Shown piece after piece: positions 17,819 through 27,262 of a stretch of 49,055 nucleotides of DNA; the stretch's first letter is position 1, and each line of letters starts with the position of its first letter. The translations under genes were made by a program, and so were the position numbers. A model generated the notes under the pieces. The model searched no databases, was not told the DNA's origin, and worked only from the letters and a program-made list of their open reading frames with translations. The DNA comes from Chitinophaga pinensis (lineage in GTDB: Bacteria > Bacteroidota > Bacteroidia > Chitinophagales > Chitinophagaceae): contig CAMCQV010000003.1 in NCBI GenBank assembly GCA_945877085.1, positions 1 to 49,055 on the forward strand, read 5' to 3'.

Positions 17819-18580
17819 ATGGAATACGAAATCAAAAAAGAAGGCAAATTTGATTATGTGGAGGTTGGAGAAGGGGAACCTTTGATGCTTTTACATGGTT
17901 TATTTGGCGCATTGAGTAATTTCTCTGACCTCATAGAACATTTTAAACATACACATAAAGTAATCGTACCTATTTTACCATTATATGATCTTGATCTTTT
18001 ACATACAACAGTAAAAGGGTTGGCAAAACATGTACAACAATTTATCGACCACAAAGGATATGATCAGATTCACTTATTGGGCAATTCTTTGGGTGGGCAT
18101 GTTGGATTGGTCTATATCTTAAGTCACCCAGAAAAAATCAAAACTTTGATTTTAACAGGCAGTAGTGGTTTGTTTGAAAATGCCATGGGGGATTCTTATC
18201 CAAAAAGAGGAGATTACGAATACATTAGAGCAAAGACTGCTGAAACATTTTATGATCCAGCAGTTGCAACAAAAGAATTGGTAGACGAAGTTTTTGAAAT
18301 CACAAATAGTAGAATTAAAGTTATTAAAATTATTGCTTTAGCAAAAAGTGCTATTCGACATAATTTAGGAGATGAACTGGGGCAGATCAAAGTGCCTACA
18401 CTTTTAATTTGGGGTAAAAATGATAAAGTCACGCCTCCGTTTGTGGCAGAAGATTTCCATAAATTGATTCCAAATAGCGAATTGGCTTTTATTGATCAAT
18501 GTGGACATGCGCCAATGATGGAAGTGCCCGCTGCATTCAATGTTATCTTAGAAAAATTCTTACAAGCACAAGCTAAATAA
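17819..18580 (+). CDS. Alpha/beta-fold hydrolase
   Basis: Cytoplasmic serine hydrolase of 253 residues. The oxyanion-hole motif LLHGLFGALSNF lies at about 24-35, the nucleophile elbow GNSLGG at about 89-94 (Ser at about 91), the acid in GKNDKVTPP near 201 and the His in DQCGHAPMMEVP near 229. A helical cap occupies about 120-175. This layout matches many esterases and C-C hydrolases; the substrate cannot be read from sequence. The following CBS gene starts after five bases. A TAnnTTTA-like box (TATCTTTA) at about 17783 may be its promoter. Confidence 0.88.
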   Translation: MEYEIKKEGKFDYVEVGEGEPLMLLHGLFGALSNFSDLIEHFKHTHKVIVPILPLYDLDLLHTTVKGLAKHVQQFIDHKGYDQIHLLGNSLGGHVGLVYILSHPEKIKTLILTGSSGLFENAMGDSYPKRGDYEYIRAKTAETFYDPAVATKELVDEVFEITNSRIKVIKIIALAKSAIRHNLGDELGQIKVPTLLIWGKNDKVTPPFVAEDFHKLIPNSELAFIDQCGHAPMMEVPAAFNVILEKFLQAQAK

Positions 18581-18585
18581 TTATT

Positions 18586-19245
18586 ATGCTAGCTGCAACT
18601 ATTACTGTACAAGGATTTCCCCTGCTTCATTTAGAAGATAAGGTGAATTTTGCTTTGCAGTGCATGGACGATTTTGATGTACAAGAATTAGCAGTGGTAA
18701 AGGATGATTATTTTTTAGGGATTGTGCAAAAAGCAGATTTATTGGATACAGACCCATCTTTAGCTTTAATGGTTTTATCTGATCAGTTTAAAAAAATCAT
18801 GCTTTTAGATACGGCACATTTTTTAATTGCTTTAGATTTATTTTCAAAACACCAATTAAGCATTTTACCTGTTTTGAATGAACAACAGGAATGTGTTGGC
18901 ATGATTCCTCAAAAGAGTTTAAACGATGCTTTGGCTAAATTTTTGGGTGTGGATGTGCCGGGTGCTATAATTGTACTTTCGGTTGCACCATATCAATATT
19001 CATTGGCCGAAATGTCAAGATTAGTAGAATCAAATAATGCGCAAATTGTTCAGTTGAATAGTTATTATGACGAAACAAATGGGGCGATGATTATCACACT
19101 TAAAATCAATAAGGACGAAGCGCGAGCAATCATTGCAACCTTCCAACGATACGATTATCAACTAGTACAATACTTTGGTAAGACACCTTTGCATAATGAT
19201 ATTGAAGCGCATTATCATCATTTAATGAATTATTTAGATGTTTAA
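18586..19245 (+). CDS. CBS-domain protein (AcuB-like)
   Basis: 219 residues with two CBS repeats (about 1-60 and 65-125), which usually sense adenine nucleotides, followed by an ACT-like region (about 128-205: GAIIVLSVAPYQYSLAEMSR onward). This order resembles AcuB-type proteins. No signal peptide. Its end overlaps the start of the next gene by eight bases, and nadK is close downstream. An energy- or nucleotide-sensing role is plausible but not shown. Confidence 0.8.
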   Translation: MLAATITVQGFPLLHLEDKVNFALQCMDDFDVQELAVVKDDYFLGIVQKADLLDTDPSLALMVLSDQFKKIMLLDTAHFLIALDLFSKHQLSILPVLNEQQECVGMIPQKSLNDALAKFLGVDVPGAIIVLSVAPYQYSLAEMSRLVESNNAQIVQLNSYYDETNGAMIITLKINKDEARAIIATFQRYDYQLVQYFGKTPLHNDIEAHYHHLMNYLDV

Positions 19246-20623
19246 GTCTATCCGCTTCAAGTTTCTATTCCTTCTATTTTTCTGCATTGGTAAAATTGGA
19301 TTCGTTCAAGTTCATGCTCAAATAAAAATAAGTGCTATAGAAATCACAGGTAATAAAAAAACAAGAGATTATATTGTAAAAAGAGAATTGCCTTATAAAG
19401 TTGGAGACCTGTTGTCAAAAAACGAGCTCGATTCACTCAGTATTGTTGCGCAACAGCAATTATTTAATACGGCACTTTTTTTAGAGACCAATGTCTCCTC
19501 TGAATTACTAGATAGTACGAAGGTAAAAATTAAGATTCAATTAAAAGAACGTTGGTATTTTTTTCCTTTACCATATTTTAGATGGGTAGATCGAAATTTT
19601 AATCAATGGTGGAATGAACAAAATAGAAGTTTAGATCGTGTGAACTATGGTGTTAATTTTAGACAAGCCAATGCCACAGGAAACAATGATAAATTAACCG
19701 TAGGCTATATTACAGGCTATACACATCAAGCAATCGTTCGATATCAAATGCCATTCATTGATAAGCAATTAAAATATGGTATGGGCTTGGGTTGGGCACA
19801 GTTCAATCAAAAAGAAGTGAATTATGCCACGCTAGGAAATAAGCAAGTTTTTTTAAGAACAGAAAATGTGATTCGCGAAGGATATCGAGGGAATGCAAAT
19901 TTAACCTATCGTCCCAATTTATTTGAAAGACATGCTTTGCAATTTGGATTTGGCAATGAATCCATTTCTGATACCGCGTTTGCGATCGCCCCTAATTTTT
20001 TACCAAATCATAAAAAATCATTTTCTTATATAGACCTTAATTGGTCTTATTCAAAAGTTCGTTTCGATTACAATGCCTATCCTACCAAGGGCGCCAGTAC
20101 TGAAATTGCTTTATCTCAAAGATTTTCAAAAGAAAGTAATTTATCAGCAATTCAATTTAGACAGATCATAGCACATCCTATCACACCTAATAAATTTATA
20201 TTGGCTGAATCTTTAACCATTGGAAGAACGATGCAGCAATCCAATTATAGTGATCGAAAATTAATGGGATATGGATTAATGCAAATGAATGGATTAGATT
20301 ATTATGTAGTGGATGGCAACGCGGCTACCTTATTTAAAGCGGCAATCCATCAAAGAATCGGATCCTATACAGTCGAGAACCCCTTGACTAAAAAGTTCCT
20401 CCCATCTGTTAAATATACATTCTGGATCAAAGCATTTACGCAACTAGGCTATGTCTATAGTCAAGAAAAAAACAAAGCGAATCCATTGGCTAATAGTTTG
20501 TTAAGAACGGCTGGTATAGGAATAGATTTAATTAGTATCTACGATTTTGTGTTAAATGTGGAGTATAGTATCAATCAATTGGGGGACAAAGGATTATATT
20601 TGCACGGCGGAATTAATTTTTAA
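19238..20623 (+). CDS. Small BamA/TamA-superfamily outer-membrane barrel
   Basis: Outer-membrane protein of 461 residues with a signal peptide (FKFLFLLFFCIGKIGFVQVH to HAQ), one POTRA-like domain (about 30-110: IKISAIEITGNKKTRDYIVK) and a beta-barrel of the Omp85 superfamily from about 125. WFFPLP-type and FDYNAYPTKGAS motifs recall the BamA barrel, and the protein ends in GGINF with a terminal Phe. It is much shorter than BamA, which has its own gene at 23259. It may insert or export a particular substrate. The eight-base overlap with the CBS gene implies cotranslation. Confidence 0.78.
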   Translation: MFKSIRFKFLFLLFFCIGKIGFVQVHAQIKISAIEITGNKKTRDYIVKRELPYKVGDLLSKNELDSLSIVAQQQLFNTALFLETNVSSELLDSTKVKIKIQLKERWYFFPLPYFRWVDRNFNQWWNEQNRSLDRVNYGVNFRQANATGNNDKLTVGYITGYTHQAIVRYQMPFIDKQLKYGMGLGWAQFNQKEVNYATLGNKQVFLRTENVIREGYRGNANLTYRPNLFERHALQFGFGNESISDTAFAIAPNFLPNHKKSFSYIDLNWSYSKVRFDYNAYPTKGASTEIALSQRFSKESNLSAIQFRQIIAHPITPNKFILAESLTIGRTMQQSNYSDRKLMGYGLMQMNGLDYYVVDGNAATLFKAAIHQRIGSYTVENPLTKKFLPSVKYTFWIKAFTQLGYVYSQEKNKANPLANSLLRTAGIGIDLISIYDFVLNVEYSINQLGDKGLYLHGGINF

Positions 20624-20628
20624 CTTTG
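20621..20628 (+). promoter_or_regulatory. -7 box four bases before nadK
   Basis: TAACTTTG, an exact TAnnTTTG match ending four bases before the nadK ATG; its use would give a leaderless mRNA. Another match, TATATTTG at 20595-20602, lies inside the end of the upstream gene and would leave a leader of about 26 bases. Confidence 0.35.
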
Positions 20629-20632
20629 TTTC

Positions 20633-21514
20633 ATGAATGTAGCCATTTACAGTAGAGGTGTCGACCTGGATCAGCAGCAGTCTTTAAATGACTTGATTGC
20701 TGAATTGCAAAAGCATGACATCACCATTTATATCTATGCAGATTTAATCAAAAAATTTAAGTTGGTTACAGGTGAAGATAAAAAATCACTCATTGCTTTT
20801 GGGGCTTCTGCCGATTTGCACAACAATATTGATTGTTTGATTTCCTTGGGGGGTGATGGAACCGTCTTAGACGCCATTACTTTAGTGGGGGATACCTTGA
20901 TTCCAATATTGGGCATTAATTACGGACGTCTTGGTTTTTTAGCAACGATTTCTAAAGATGAACTTTCCATCATGGTAGAAGCTTTAGTCAATCGTTCTTA
21001 TGTGATTGATAAAAGATCATTGTTGCATATGGATAGTAGCCTTCCAATTTTTGAGGGCACACCATTTGCTTTAAATGAATTTGCAATTCATAAGCGTGAT
21101 ACTTCTCCAATGATTAAAATTCATACTTATTTGAATGGCGAGCTTTTAAACTCTTATTGGGCAGATGGATTGATTATTGCCACACCTACTGGTTCAACCG
21201 GTTACAATATGAGTTGCAATGGCCCTATATTATTTCCTGACTCTTCTAGTTTTGTGATTACGCCAGTTGCGCCACATAATTTAAATGTACGCTCAGTAGT
21301 CGTGCCAGACAGTTCTGTGATTTCATTTGAAATTGAAGGACGAACCGAGGAATTAATTTGCGCACTTGATGCAAGAAAAGAAATTGTGCCTATTGGTATT
21401 CAAATTGCAGTTAAGAAAGAAGCATTTTGTGTGCACTTTATAAGATTGAATGAAAACAGTTTCTTATCAACATTAAGAACAAAATTGACTTGGGGGTTAG
21501 ATAAAAGAAATTAA
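20633..21514 (+). CDS. nadK: NAD kinase
   Basis: Phosphorylates NAD to NADP with ATP (or polyphosphate). The catalytic GGDGT motif is at 73-77, followed by PILGINYGRLGFLA, and the NAD-binding TPTGSTGYN segment at about 184-192. The PVAPHNLNVRSVVVP stretch is typical of the C-terminal beta-sandwich. Length 293 is normal. It starts nine bases after the small barrel gene and is followed after two bases by the DUF6089 gene, so the run 18586-23159 is compact, although separate -7 boxes occur within it. Confidence 0.97.
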   Translation: MNVAIYSRGVDLDQQQSLNDLIAELQKHDITIYIYADLIKKFKLVTGEDKKSLIAFGASADLHNNIDCLISLGGDGTVLDAITLVGDTLIPILGINYGRLGFLATISKDELSIMVEALVNRSYVIDKRSLLHMDSSLPIFEGTPFALNEFAIHKRDTSPMIKIHTYLNGELLNSYWADGLIIATPTGSTGYNMSCNGPILFPDSSSFVITPVAPHNLNVRSVVVPDSSVISFEIEGRTEELICALDARKEIVPIGIQIAVKKEAFCVHFIRLNENSFLSTLRTKLTWGLDKRN

Positions 21515-21516
21515 TC

Positions 21517-22392
21517 ATGCTAAAGCAAATTTTAATTTTTTGTTTTTTGATTGGCATGACAAGTTTGACTCAAGCTCAACACCTTCAATTACTGGATAAT
21601 AGAGGTGAGTTTGGATTGTATAGAGGACAATCAAGTTATAGAGGTGATATTGCTCCAGATATTTTTAAGTTTAATAAAAATATAGGAGGCTATTATAAAA
21701 AGCAATATAATGATTATGCTGGTTTTAAATTGAATTATGAGCAGCTTCAATTAAGTAGCAACGATAGTGCTTCAAAAAATATTTACGCAAAAAATAGGGG
21801 CTTCTTTTTTTCAAGACAATTCAACGACATCAGTTTGACAGGTGAATTTTATTTCACAAGATTTTTACCAGGCAATAAAGCGTATCGATTTACACCTTAT
21901 TTAGGGGTTGGAGTTGGTTATCTTTTCGAATCAAAAGCTTCAAGTTTCGGGATAGATACAATGAGCACAATACTTCGTCCATTACAAATTGACTCAGTTG
22001 TTTTTCCAAATATTAGTGCTAGTAAAGGCATCATTCATTTTCCTGTGCAAATTGGTTTTAAATATAATTTAACAAGGCGCTGGAATATTTTTGGAGAAGC
22101 AATGTACAGATTTACTTTATCGGATGAATTGGACTTTTTTCCTGATGGCCAAATTCTAGTTCAAACTCAAAAAGCTGAAACAGGATCTAGTGCATACAAT
22201 TACCAAGGAAGTCGCTCCGGCAAGGATCAGTTTTTCTCTGTTAAAGCCGGAATCTCATTTAATTTGTTAAAAATTTATGGTGAAGAGAAGTTTAAACCCG
22301 GTAAAAGATCAAAATTGGCTAGCCTAAAAGAGAAAGAAGCTGGCCAAGATAAGTCTGGATTTCTTGGCAGACTTAAATTTAAGCGTAATTAA
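21517..22392 (+). CDS. DUF6089-family outer-membrane protein
   Basis: Predicted outer-membrane beta-barrel of 291 residues with a Sec signal peptide (about 1-20, ending LTQAQ). The family hallmark is near the start: GEFGLYRGQSSYRGDI, then a run of alternating aromatic strands (PYLGVGVGYLFESKA, WNIFGEAMYRFTLSDELDF). The C-terminus is lysine-rich and polar, which is odd for a barrel end. In Bacteroidota this gene is commonly found between nadK and uppS as here, hinting at a role in envelope biogenesis. Function unknown. Confidence 0.82.
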   Translation: MLKQILIFCFLIGMTSLTQAQHLQLLDNRGEFGLYRGQSSYRGDIAPDIFKFNKNIGGYYKKQYNDYAGFKLNYEQLQLSSNDSASKNIYAKNRGFFFSRQFNDISLTGEFYFTRFLPGNKAYRFTPYLGVGVGYLFESKASSFGIDTMSTILRPLQIDSVVFPNISASKGIIHFPVQIGFKYNLTRRWNIFGEAMYRFTLSDELDFFPDGQILVQTQKAETGSSAYNYQGSRSGKDQFFSVKAGISFNLLKIYGEEKFKPGKRSKLASLKEKEAGQDKSGFLGRLKFKRN

Positions 22393-22406
22393 CCTGTTGA
22401 TTTTCT

Positions 22407-22414
22407 TATTTTTG
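22407..22414 (+). promoter_or_regulatory. -7 box four bases before uppS
   Basis: TATTTTTG, an exact TAnnTTTG match in the 26-base gap between the DUF6089 gene and uppS, ending four bases before the ATG. Predicts a leaderless uppS transcript if active. No -33 box at standard spacing is evident. Confidence 0.4.
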
Positions 22415-22418
22415 CAAC

Positions 22419-23159
22419 ATGGAAAATTTGGATTTACAAAGGCTACCAAAACATATTGCCATCATCATGGACGGGAATGGCAGGTGGGCCGAGGAGCAGG
22501 GGCAGGATCGTTTATATGGTCATTACCATGGTGTGATCAGTGTTCGCAAAGTAGTAGAGGCAGCCACTGAAATAGGCATCCAGTACCTCACTTTATATGC
22601 TTTTAGTACAGAGAATTGGGATCGACCACAGGCCGAAGTAATGGGTTTAATGTCCTTATTTGTGGACACAATCAGTAAAGAAGTACCGGATTTACATCAA
22701 AATAACATCAGACTTCATTTTATAGGCAACTTAGATTTATTGCCAGATGAAGCAAGGCAAGCCCTTGCAAGTGCAACCCATACAACTGCACAAAATACTG
22801 GTTTACAATTAGTTATTGCATTAAGTTATAGCAGTCGATGGGAAATTATTCAAGCAACCAAGTCCCTTGGCGAGCTAGTCATGCAAGGTGCATTGGATCC
22901 AGCACAGATCGATGAAACCCATTTTGTACAAGCTTTGTCCACTAAGGACTTTCCAGATCCCGAGCTCATGATCAGAACGAGTGGTGAGCACCGAATTAGT
23001 AATTTTCTACTCTTTCAGTTAGCTTATGCAGAGCTCTATTTTACAGAAACCCGTTGGCCTGCTTTTGGAAAAGAGGCATTTATTGCAGCTATTTTGGATT
23101 ATCAGTCCAGAGAACGCCGATTTGGTAAAACAAGCGCTCAAATGAACCTAAATGCATAA
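22419..23159 (+). CDS. uppS: Isoprenyl transferase (undecaprenyl diphosphate synthase)
   Basis: cis-Prenyltransferase extending farnesyl diphosphate with isopentenyl diphosphate to make the C55 lipid carrier for peptidoglycan and O-antigen. The signature HIAIIMDGNGRWAEEQG holds catalytic Asp18. The second conserved block is LMIRTSGEHRISNFLLFQLA, followed by the AELYFTETRWPAF region. Length 246 is normal. It sits between a DUF6089 gene and bamA, in an envelope-assembly neighbourhood shared across the phylum. Confidence 0.97.
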   Translation: MENLDLQRLPKHIAIIMDGNGRWAEEQGQDRLYGHYHGVISVRKVVEAATEIGIQYLTLYAFSTENWDRPQAEVMGLMSLFVDTISKEVPDLHQNNIRLHFIGNLDLLPDEARQALASATHTTAQNTGLQLVIALSYSSRWEIIQATKSLGELVMQGALDPAQIDETHFVQALSTKDFPDPELMIRTSGEHRISNFLLFQLAYAELYFTETRWPAFGKEAFIAAILDYQSRERRFGKTSAQMNLNA

Positions 23160-23258
23160 AATTATTCATGTGTTTTTTTAGCTTTTTAACAAAGACTTTG
23201 AAATATTACGAGTAATTTGCGCCTCTTATAAATTATACATACATAGCCCCACCAGCAG

Positions 23259-25997
23259 ATGCAGAAATTGACCCAGTTTACTATAGGAATTCTATCCTTG
23301 CTTATCTTATCCACTTCTAGTTTTGCCCAAGATCAAAAAGGGCAGGACTCAGTTAGCCAGATCAATGTTAAGTTGCTGGGTATTTTGAATCAAAAAACAC
23401 CTTCTAAGTATAAGATTCGTTCCGTTAAAGTGGTTGGTAACCAATTCTTTGACGAAAATCTATTACTGTCCTTATCTACCCTAAACGAGGGCGACGAAGT
23501 GGCTTTACCTGGAGGCGATAATTTTGCCAAAGCCATTCGTAAATTAATGGATCAAAATTATTTCAGTGATGTAAGTATTTATTTGACAGATCTGAAAGGG
23601 ACCGAGATTGATGTTGAAATCAATGTAGTGGAAAGACCAAGGTTGGCTCGTTTTAATTTCACAGGGATTAAAAAATCGGAGACCGAAGAACTTTCTGGTA
23701 AAACAGGTTTGACACCAAATAGAGTTGTGACCGATAATATGCGTATCACTGCAATTGAAGGCATTAAAAAATATTATGCAGAAAAAGGTTTTCAAGATGC
23801 GAGTGTCCGAATCAAAGAAACAAAAGACTCAATTCGTAAAAATCAATTGGTGCTAGATTTTATCGTAACCAAAGGGCCAAAAGTTAGAATCAATAATATC
23901 AATTTCGGAGGCAACTTAATTGAAGAGACTAAATTAAAGAAGAGTTTAAAAGAGATCCACGAAAAATCTCGCTTAACCTTGTTCCCAGTCAATGACAAGC
24001 CTGCTATTGTAAAGACGACGCCTTATTCTTTTGATCAATATTTAAAAGAGCGTGGTTACTTAACCTTTTCAAAAACAAAAAAAATATTAAATCCATACGC
24101 AAGAATTGGTTTCTCATCCTCTAAGTATGATATTAAAAAATACGATGAGAGCAAGGATAACTTATTGAACTATTATAACTCTTTAGGTTTTAGAGATGCA
24201 GTAATTGAAAAAGATACAATCTACCATAACGCAGTTGGGCACTTAAATATTGATATGCAGATCAAAGAAGGACGTAAGTATTTCTTTGGTAATATTAGCT
24301 GGAGAGGTAATACAAAATATCCCGATTCGGTCTTATCTAGTATTTTGAATATTAAAAAAGGAGACATCTATAATAGAGAAATCTTCTTTAATAAATTAGG
24401 TAAAACACCTACTGCAGAAGGTGGTGATATCAGTGGAATTTACCAAGATGATGGGTACTTATTTTTTAGTGTCAATCCAATTGAGACTGCTGTTTACAAT
24501 GACACAATCGATTTTGAAGTAAGAATTCAAGAAGGTCCTCAAGCAACTATTAAAACCATTCGTATTGCTGGTAATGAGAAGACAAAAGATTTTGTAGTTC
24601 GTCGAGAAATCAGAACAGTGCCAGGTGATAAATTCAGCCGTACTTTGTTGATTCGTTCTCAACGTGAGATATCTCAATTAAATTATTTTGACCAAGAAAA
24701 AATCAAAATCGATCCTATTCCTAATCCTGAAGATGGAACAGTTGATATCAATTATGGTGTGGAAGAAAAGTCAAGTGATCAATTAGAATTGAGTGCTGGA
24801 TGGGGTGGTTTTATTGGCTTGACTGGAACATTAGGGGTAACATTTAATAATTTCTCTTCTAAAAATATTTTCAAAAAGACGGCTTGGGATCCATTACCAA
24901 TGGGAGATGGACAAAAATTAAGTATTCGTTTTCAAAGTAATGGAAAAGCATTTAGATCAACCAACTTCTCTTTCACTGAGCCTTGGTTTGGGGGCATTAA
25001 GCGTAATACTTTAACAGTAAGTGTATTCAATACAAAATTTGGACAAACCTTTGATCAATTGACAGGGATGTTTGATCCCAATGCAGCAGATTCAAGGTAT
25101 ATTTCGACCACTGGAGCTACGCTTTCTTTTGGTCGTCAATTGGCTTGGCCTGATGACTTTTTCTCTTTAAGCATGGGCTTGAACTATACACGTTATACTT
25201 TAAAGGACTATGCGATTGATCCTTTCAACCTTCCTAATTTTGACAATGGAATTGTAAATAATTTAAACTTTAGAATTGCATTACAAAGAACCTCGGTAGA
25301 CCAACCTTTGTTCCCAAGAACAGGTTCTACATTTTTATTGAGTGGTCAGTTGACGCCACCTTATTCTGCGTTTGATCCTAATTTTGCATTCAAACAAAAT
25401 CCATATGAATTATTAGAATACCATAAATGGCGTTTCAATGGAGAGTGGTTTGTACCATTAGGAAAACCAGCAGGAGAAGATCGTAATAAACAATTTGTAT
25501 TGAAGTTTGCTGCTAAATATGGTTTTGTAGGAAGGTATAATTCAGAATTAGCGATTTCTCCATTTGAGCGATTCCAAGTGGGAGATGCAGGATTAAGTAA
25601 TCAATTTGCATTATTAGGTTTTGATATCATTGCACAAAGAGGTTATCCTGTATATGAGTCATCCAATCCAAAAATTAATCCTGATCAACAATCCTCAAGA
25701 CAGAAGTTTACTATTTTTAATAAATATGCTGTGGAACTTAGATATCCTTTAAGTCTAGCTGCTAGTAGTACGATTTATGCTTTGACCTTTTTTGAAGCAG
25801 CCAATGGTTGGTATAGTATGAAAGAATACAATCCTTTTAATCTAAGAAGATCTGTTGGTGTGGGGATGCGTTTTTTCCTACCAATGTTTGGATTACTTGG
25901 ATTTGATTATGGTATTGGTCTAGATCGTTTAAATGGCACCAATTCTTTGAAGGATGCGTCTAGATTTACATTTATGTTAGGATTCGAACCAGAATAA
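23259..25997 (+). CDS. bamA: Outer-membrane assembly factor BamA
   Basis: Central subunit of the BAM complex, inserting beta-barrels into the outer membrane. Signal peptide about 1-23 (ending SSFAQ). A series of POTRA repeats spans about 45-500, each opening with a pattern such as YKIRSVKVVGNQFFDENLLL and ATIKTIRIAGNEKTKDFVV. The 16-strand barrel occupies about 515-912, starting SAGWGGFIGLTGTLG. In the barrel VDQPLFPRTGSTF and the ending FTFMLGFEPE are typical. At 912 residues it is longer than E. coli BamA, which is usual for Bacteroidota. Two Skp genes follow directly. Confidence 0.97.
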   Translation: MQKLTQFTIGILSLLILSTSSFAQDQKGQDSVSQINVKLLGILNQKTPSKYKIRSVKVVGNQFFDENLLLSLSTLNEGDEVALPGGDNFAKAIRKLMDQNYFSDVSIYLTDLKGTEIDVEINVVERPRLARFNFTGIKKSETEELSGKTGLTPNRVVTDNMRITAIEGIKKYYAEKGFQDASVRIKETKDSIRKNQLVLDFIVTKGPKVRINNINFGGNLIEETKLKKSLKEIHEKSRLTLFPVNDKPAIVKTTPYSFDQYLKERGYLTFSKTKKILNPYARIGFSSSKYDIKKYDESKDNLLNYYNSLGFRDAVIEKDTIYHNAVGHLNIDMQIKEGRKYFFGNISWRGNTKYPDSVLSSILNIKKGDIYNREIFFNKLGKTPTAEGGDISGIYQDDGYLFFSVNPIETAVYNDTIDFEVRIQEGPQATIKTIRIAGNEKTKDFVVRREIRTVPGDKFSRTLLIRSQREISQLNYFDQEKIKIDPIPNPEDGTVDINYGVEEKSSDQLELSAGWGGFIGLTGTLGVTFNNFSSKNIFKKTAWDPLPMGDGQKLSIRFQSNGKAFRSTNFSFTEPWFGGIKRNTLTVSVFNTKFGQTFDQLTGMFDPNAADSRYISTTGATLSFGRQLAWPDDFFSLSMGLNYTRYTLKDYAIDPFNLPNFDNGIVNNLNFRIALQRTSVDQPLFPRTGSTFLLSGQLTPPYSAFDPNFAFKQNPYELLEYHKWRFNGEWFVPLGKPAGEDRNKQFVLKFAAKYGFVGRYNSELAISPFERFQVGDAGLSNQFALLGFDIIAQRGYPVYESSNPKINPDQQSSRQKFTIFNKYAVELRYPLSLAASSTIYALTFFEAANGWYSMKEYNPFNLRRSVGVGMRFFLPMFGLLGFDYGIGLDRLNGTNSLKDASRFTFMLGFEPE

Positions 25998-26031
25998 TAC
26001 AACTCCATTACTAAAAATAAATAACTAGATT

Positions 26032-26559
26032 ATGAAATATATCAAATTGTTTTTATTGGGTGCTGTACTCCTTAATTTATCTTTTACTGCGCAAGCACAA
26101 TCAAAATATGCAGTAATCAATACGAAGTACATTTTAGACAGAATTCCTGAATATAAGGAAGCAGATAAAAAATTAAAAGCTTTGGGGGATCAGTGGCAAC
26201 AAGAAATCGATGAGCAACAAATGATCTTGGACAAAATGTACAAGAACTACGAAGCTGAACAGTTTATGTTGTCCGAAGATTTGAGAAAAAAGCGTGAAGA
26301 TGAACTATTTATGAAAGAAAAGGCGCTGCGTGATTTACAAAAAAAGCGATTTGGCTATGAGGGGGATTTGTTCAAGGAACGTCAAAAACTAGTGAAGCCA
26401 ATACAAGATAGGGTCTATAATGCAGCTCAAAAAATGGCTACCGCCCGTTCGTATGACTTCATTTTAGATAAAAGTGAAGGAATTACCATTATATTTGCAG
26501 ACCCTAAGTTGGATAAAAGTGACGATATTTTAAAAGAGTTAGGGGTCATCAATAATTAA
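26032..26559 (+). CDS. OmpH/Skp-family periplasmic chaperone (first copy)
   Basis: Periplasmic chaperone of 175 residues that carries unfolded outer-membrane proteins to BAM. Signal peptide about 1-22 (ending FTAQAQ), then the OmpH beta-strand KYAVINTKYILDRIPEYKEA, a long charged coiled coil (about 45-125) rich in Lys, Glu and Gln, and a returning strand (YDFILDKSEGITIIFADP). It starts 34 bases after bamA and a second copy follows after 16 bases. The pair is the usual Bacteroidota arrangement. Confidence 0.93.
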   Translation: MKYIKLFLLGAVLLNLSFTAQAQSKYAVINTKYILDRIPEYKEADKKLKALGDQWQQEIDEQQMILDKMYKNYEAEQFMLSEDLRKKREDELFMKEKALRDLQKKRFGYEGDLFKERQKLVKPIQDRVYNAAQKMATARSYDFILDKSEGITIIFADPKLDKSDDILKELGVINN

Positions 26560-26575
26560 ACAAACAAAAATAGAC

Positions 26576-27178
26576 ATGAAGAAAGTTTTATTTGCAGCCA
26601 TCTTGTTAGTGGCATGTTCTTTTGGTAACAGCGCTACTGCACAAACTAAAATTGGTTATTTCGATGACCAAAGCGTAATCGCCTTATTCCCTGGTATCCA
26701 AGAAAAATTAGATACAGTATTAAATTCTTATGCGAAGGATTCTTTACAAGACGAGTACAACTACACTTTAAAGGATTACCAAGTAAAAGACAGTATCTAT
26801 AAAAGAGATTCTGTTGATTTATCTAAAAGACCAAAGGCTTTACAAATGGCGACTGACGATTTAAATCGTTTGAAATACAAGTTGATCAACTGGCAACAGT
26901 ACCAACAACAAATGATGGAGCAAAAACAAGAAACTTTATTATTGCCTTACAGACAAAAAATTGCACAAGCGTTAAGTGAAGTAGTTGCAGAGCAAAAATA
27001 CAATTTGGTATTGAAGGCAGACGCTTTGTCTCCTTATGCTCAACCATCTATTGCTGATAACTTAACGATCCGTGTTGCTTTAAGATTAAAGCTTCCAGTT
27101 CCTAAGGATATCGAAGATGCTTTCAAAGCTGCAACAGGCGGCGCTGCTAAACCAGCGACTCCAGCTAAAAAAGGTTAA
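26576..27178 (+). CDS. OmpH/Skp-family periplasmic chaperone (second copy)
   Basis: Second Skp-like protein, 200 residues, with a signal peptide about 1-22 (ending SATAQ) and the strand TKIGYFDDQSVIALFPGIQE, then a coiled-coil arm (about 45-125) and a C-terminal strand (KYNLVLKADALSPYA). The tail is Ala/Pro/Lys-rich low complexity. The arm differs from the first copy, having an insert rich in Asp, Tyr and Lys, so the two may form different trimers or bind different clients. The gene is followed by a strong terminator and ends the bamA-skp-skp unit. Confidence 0.9.
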   Translation: MKKVLFAAILLVACSFGNSATAQTKIGYFDDQSVIALFPGIQEKLDTVLNSYAKDSLQDEYNYTLKDYQVKDSIYKRDSVDLSKRPKALQMATDDLNRLKYKLINWQQYQQQMMEQKQETLLLPYRQKIAQALSEVVAEQKYNLVLKADALSPYAQPSIADNLTIRVALRLKLPVPKDIEDAFKAATGGAAKPATPAKKG

Positions 27179-27200
27179 AATTTTTTTTCAAAAATAGTTG

Positions 27201-27240
27201 AATACACCTCGTTGTTTTACAACGGGGTGTATTAGTTTTA
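27201..27240 (+). terminator. Rho-independent terminator after the skp genes
   Basis: A 14-base-pair stem (27201-27214 with 27220-27233, one G-U pair) closes a TTTTA loop and runs into AGTTTTA. It separates the bamA-skp-skp unit from murI. The T-run is short, but stem strength is good. Confidence 0.8.
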
Positions 27241-27262
27241 CGAAACAAGGGAATATATTTTT

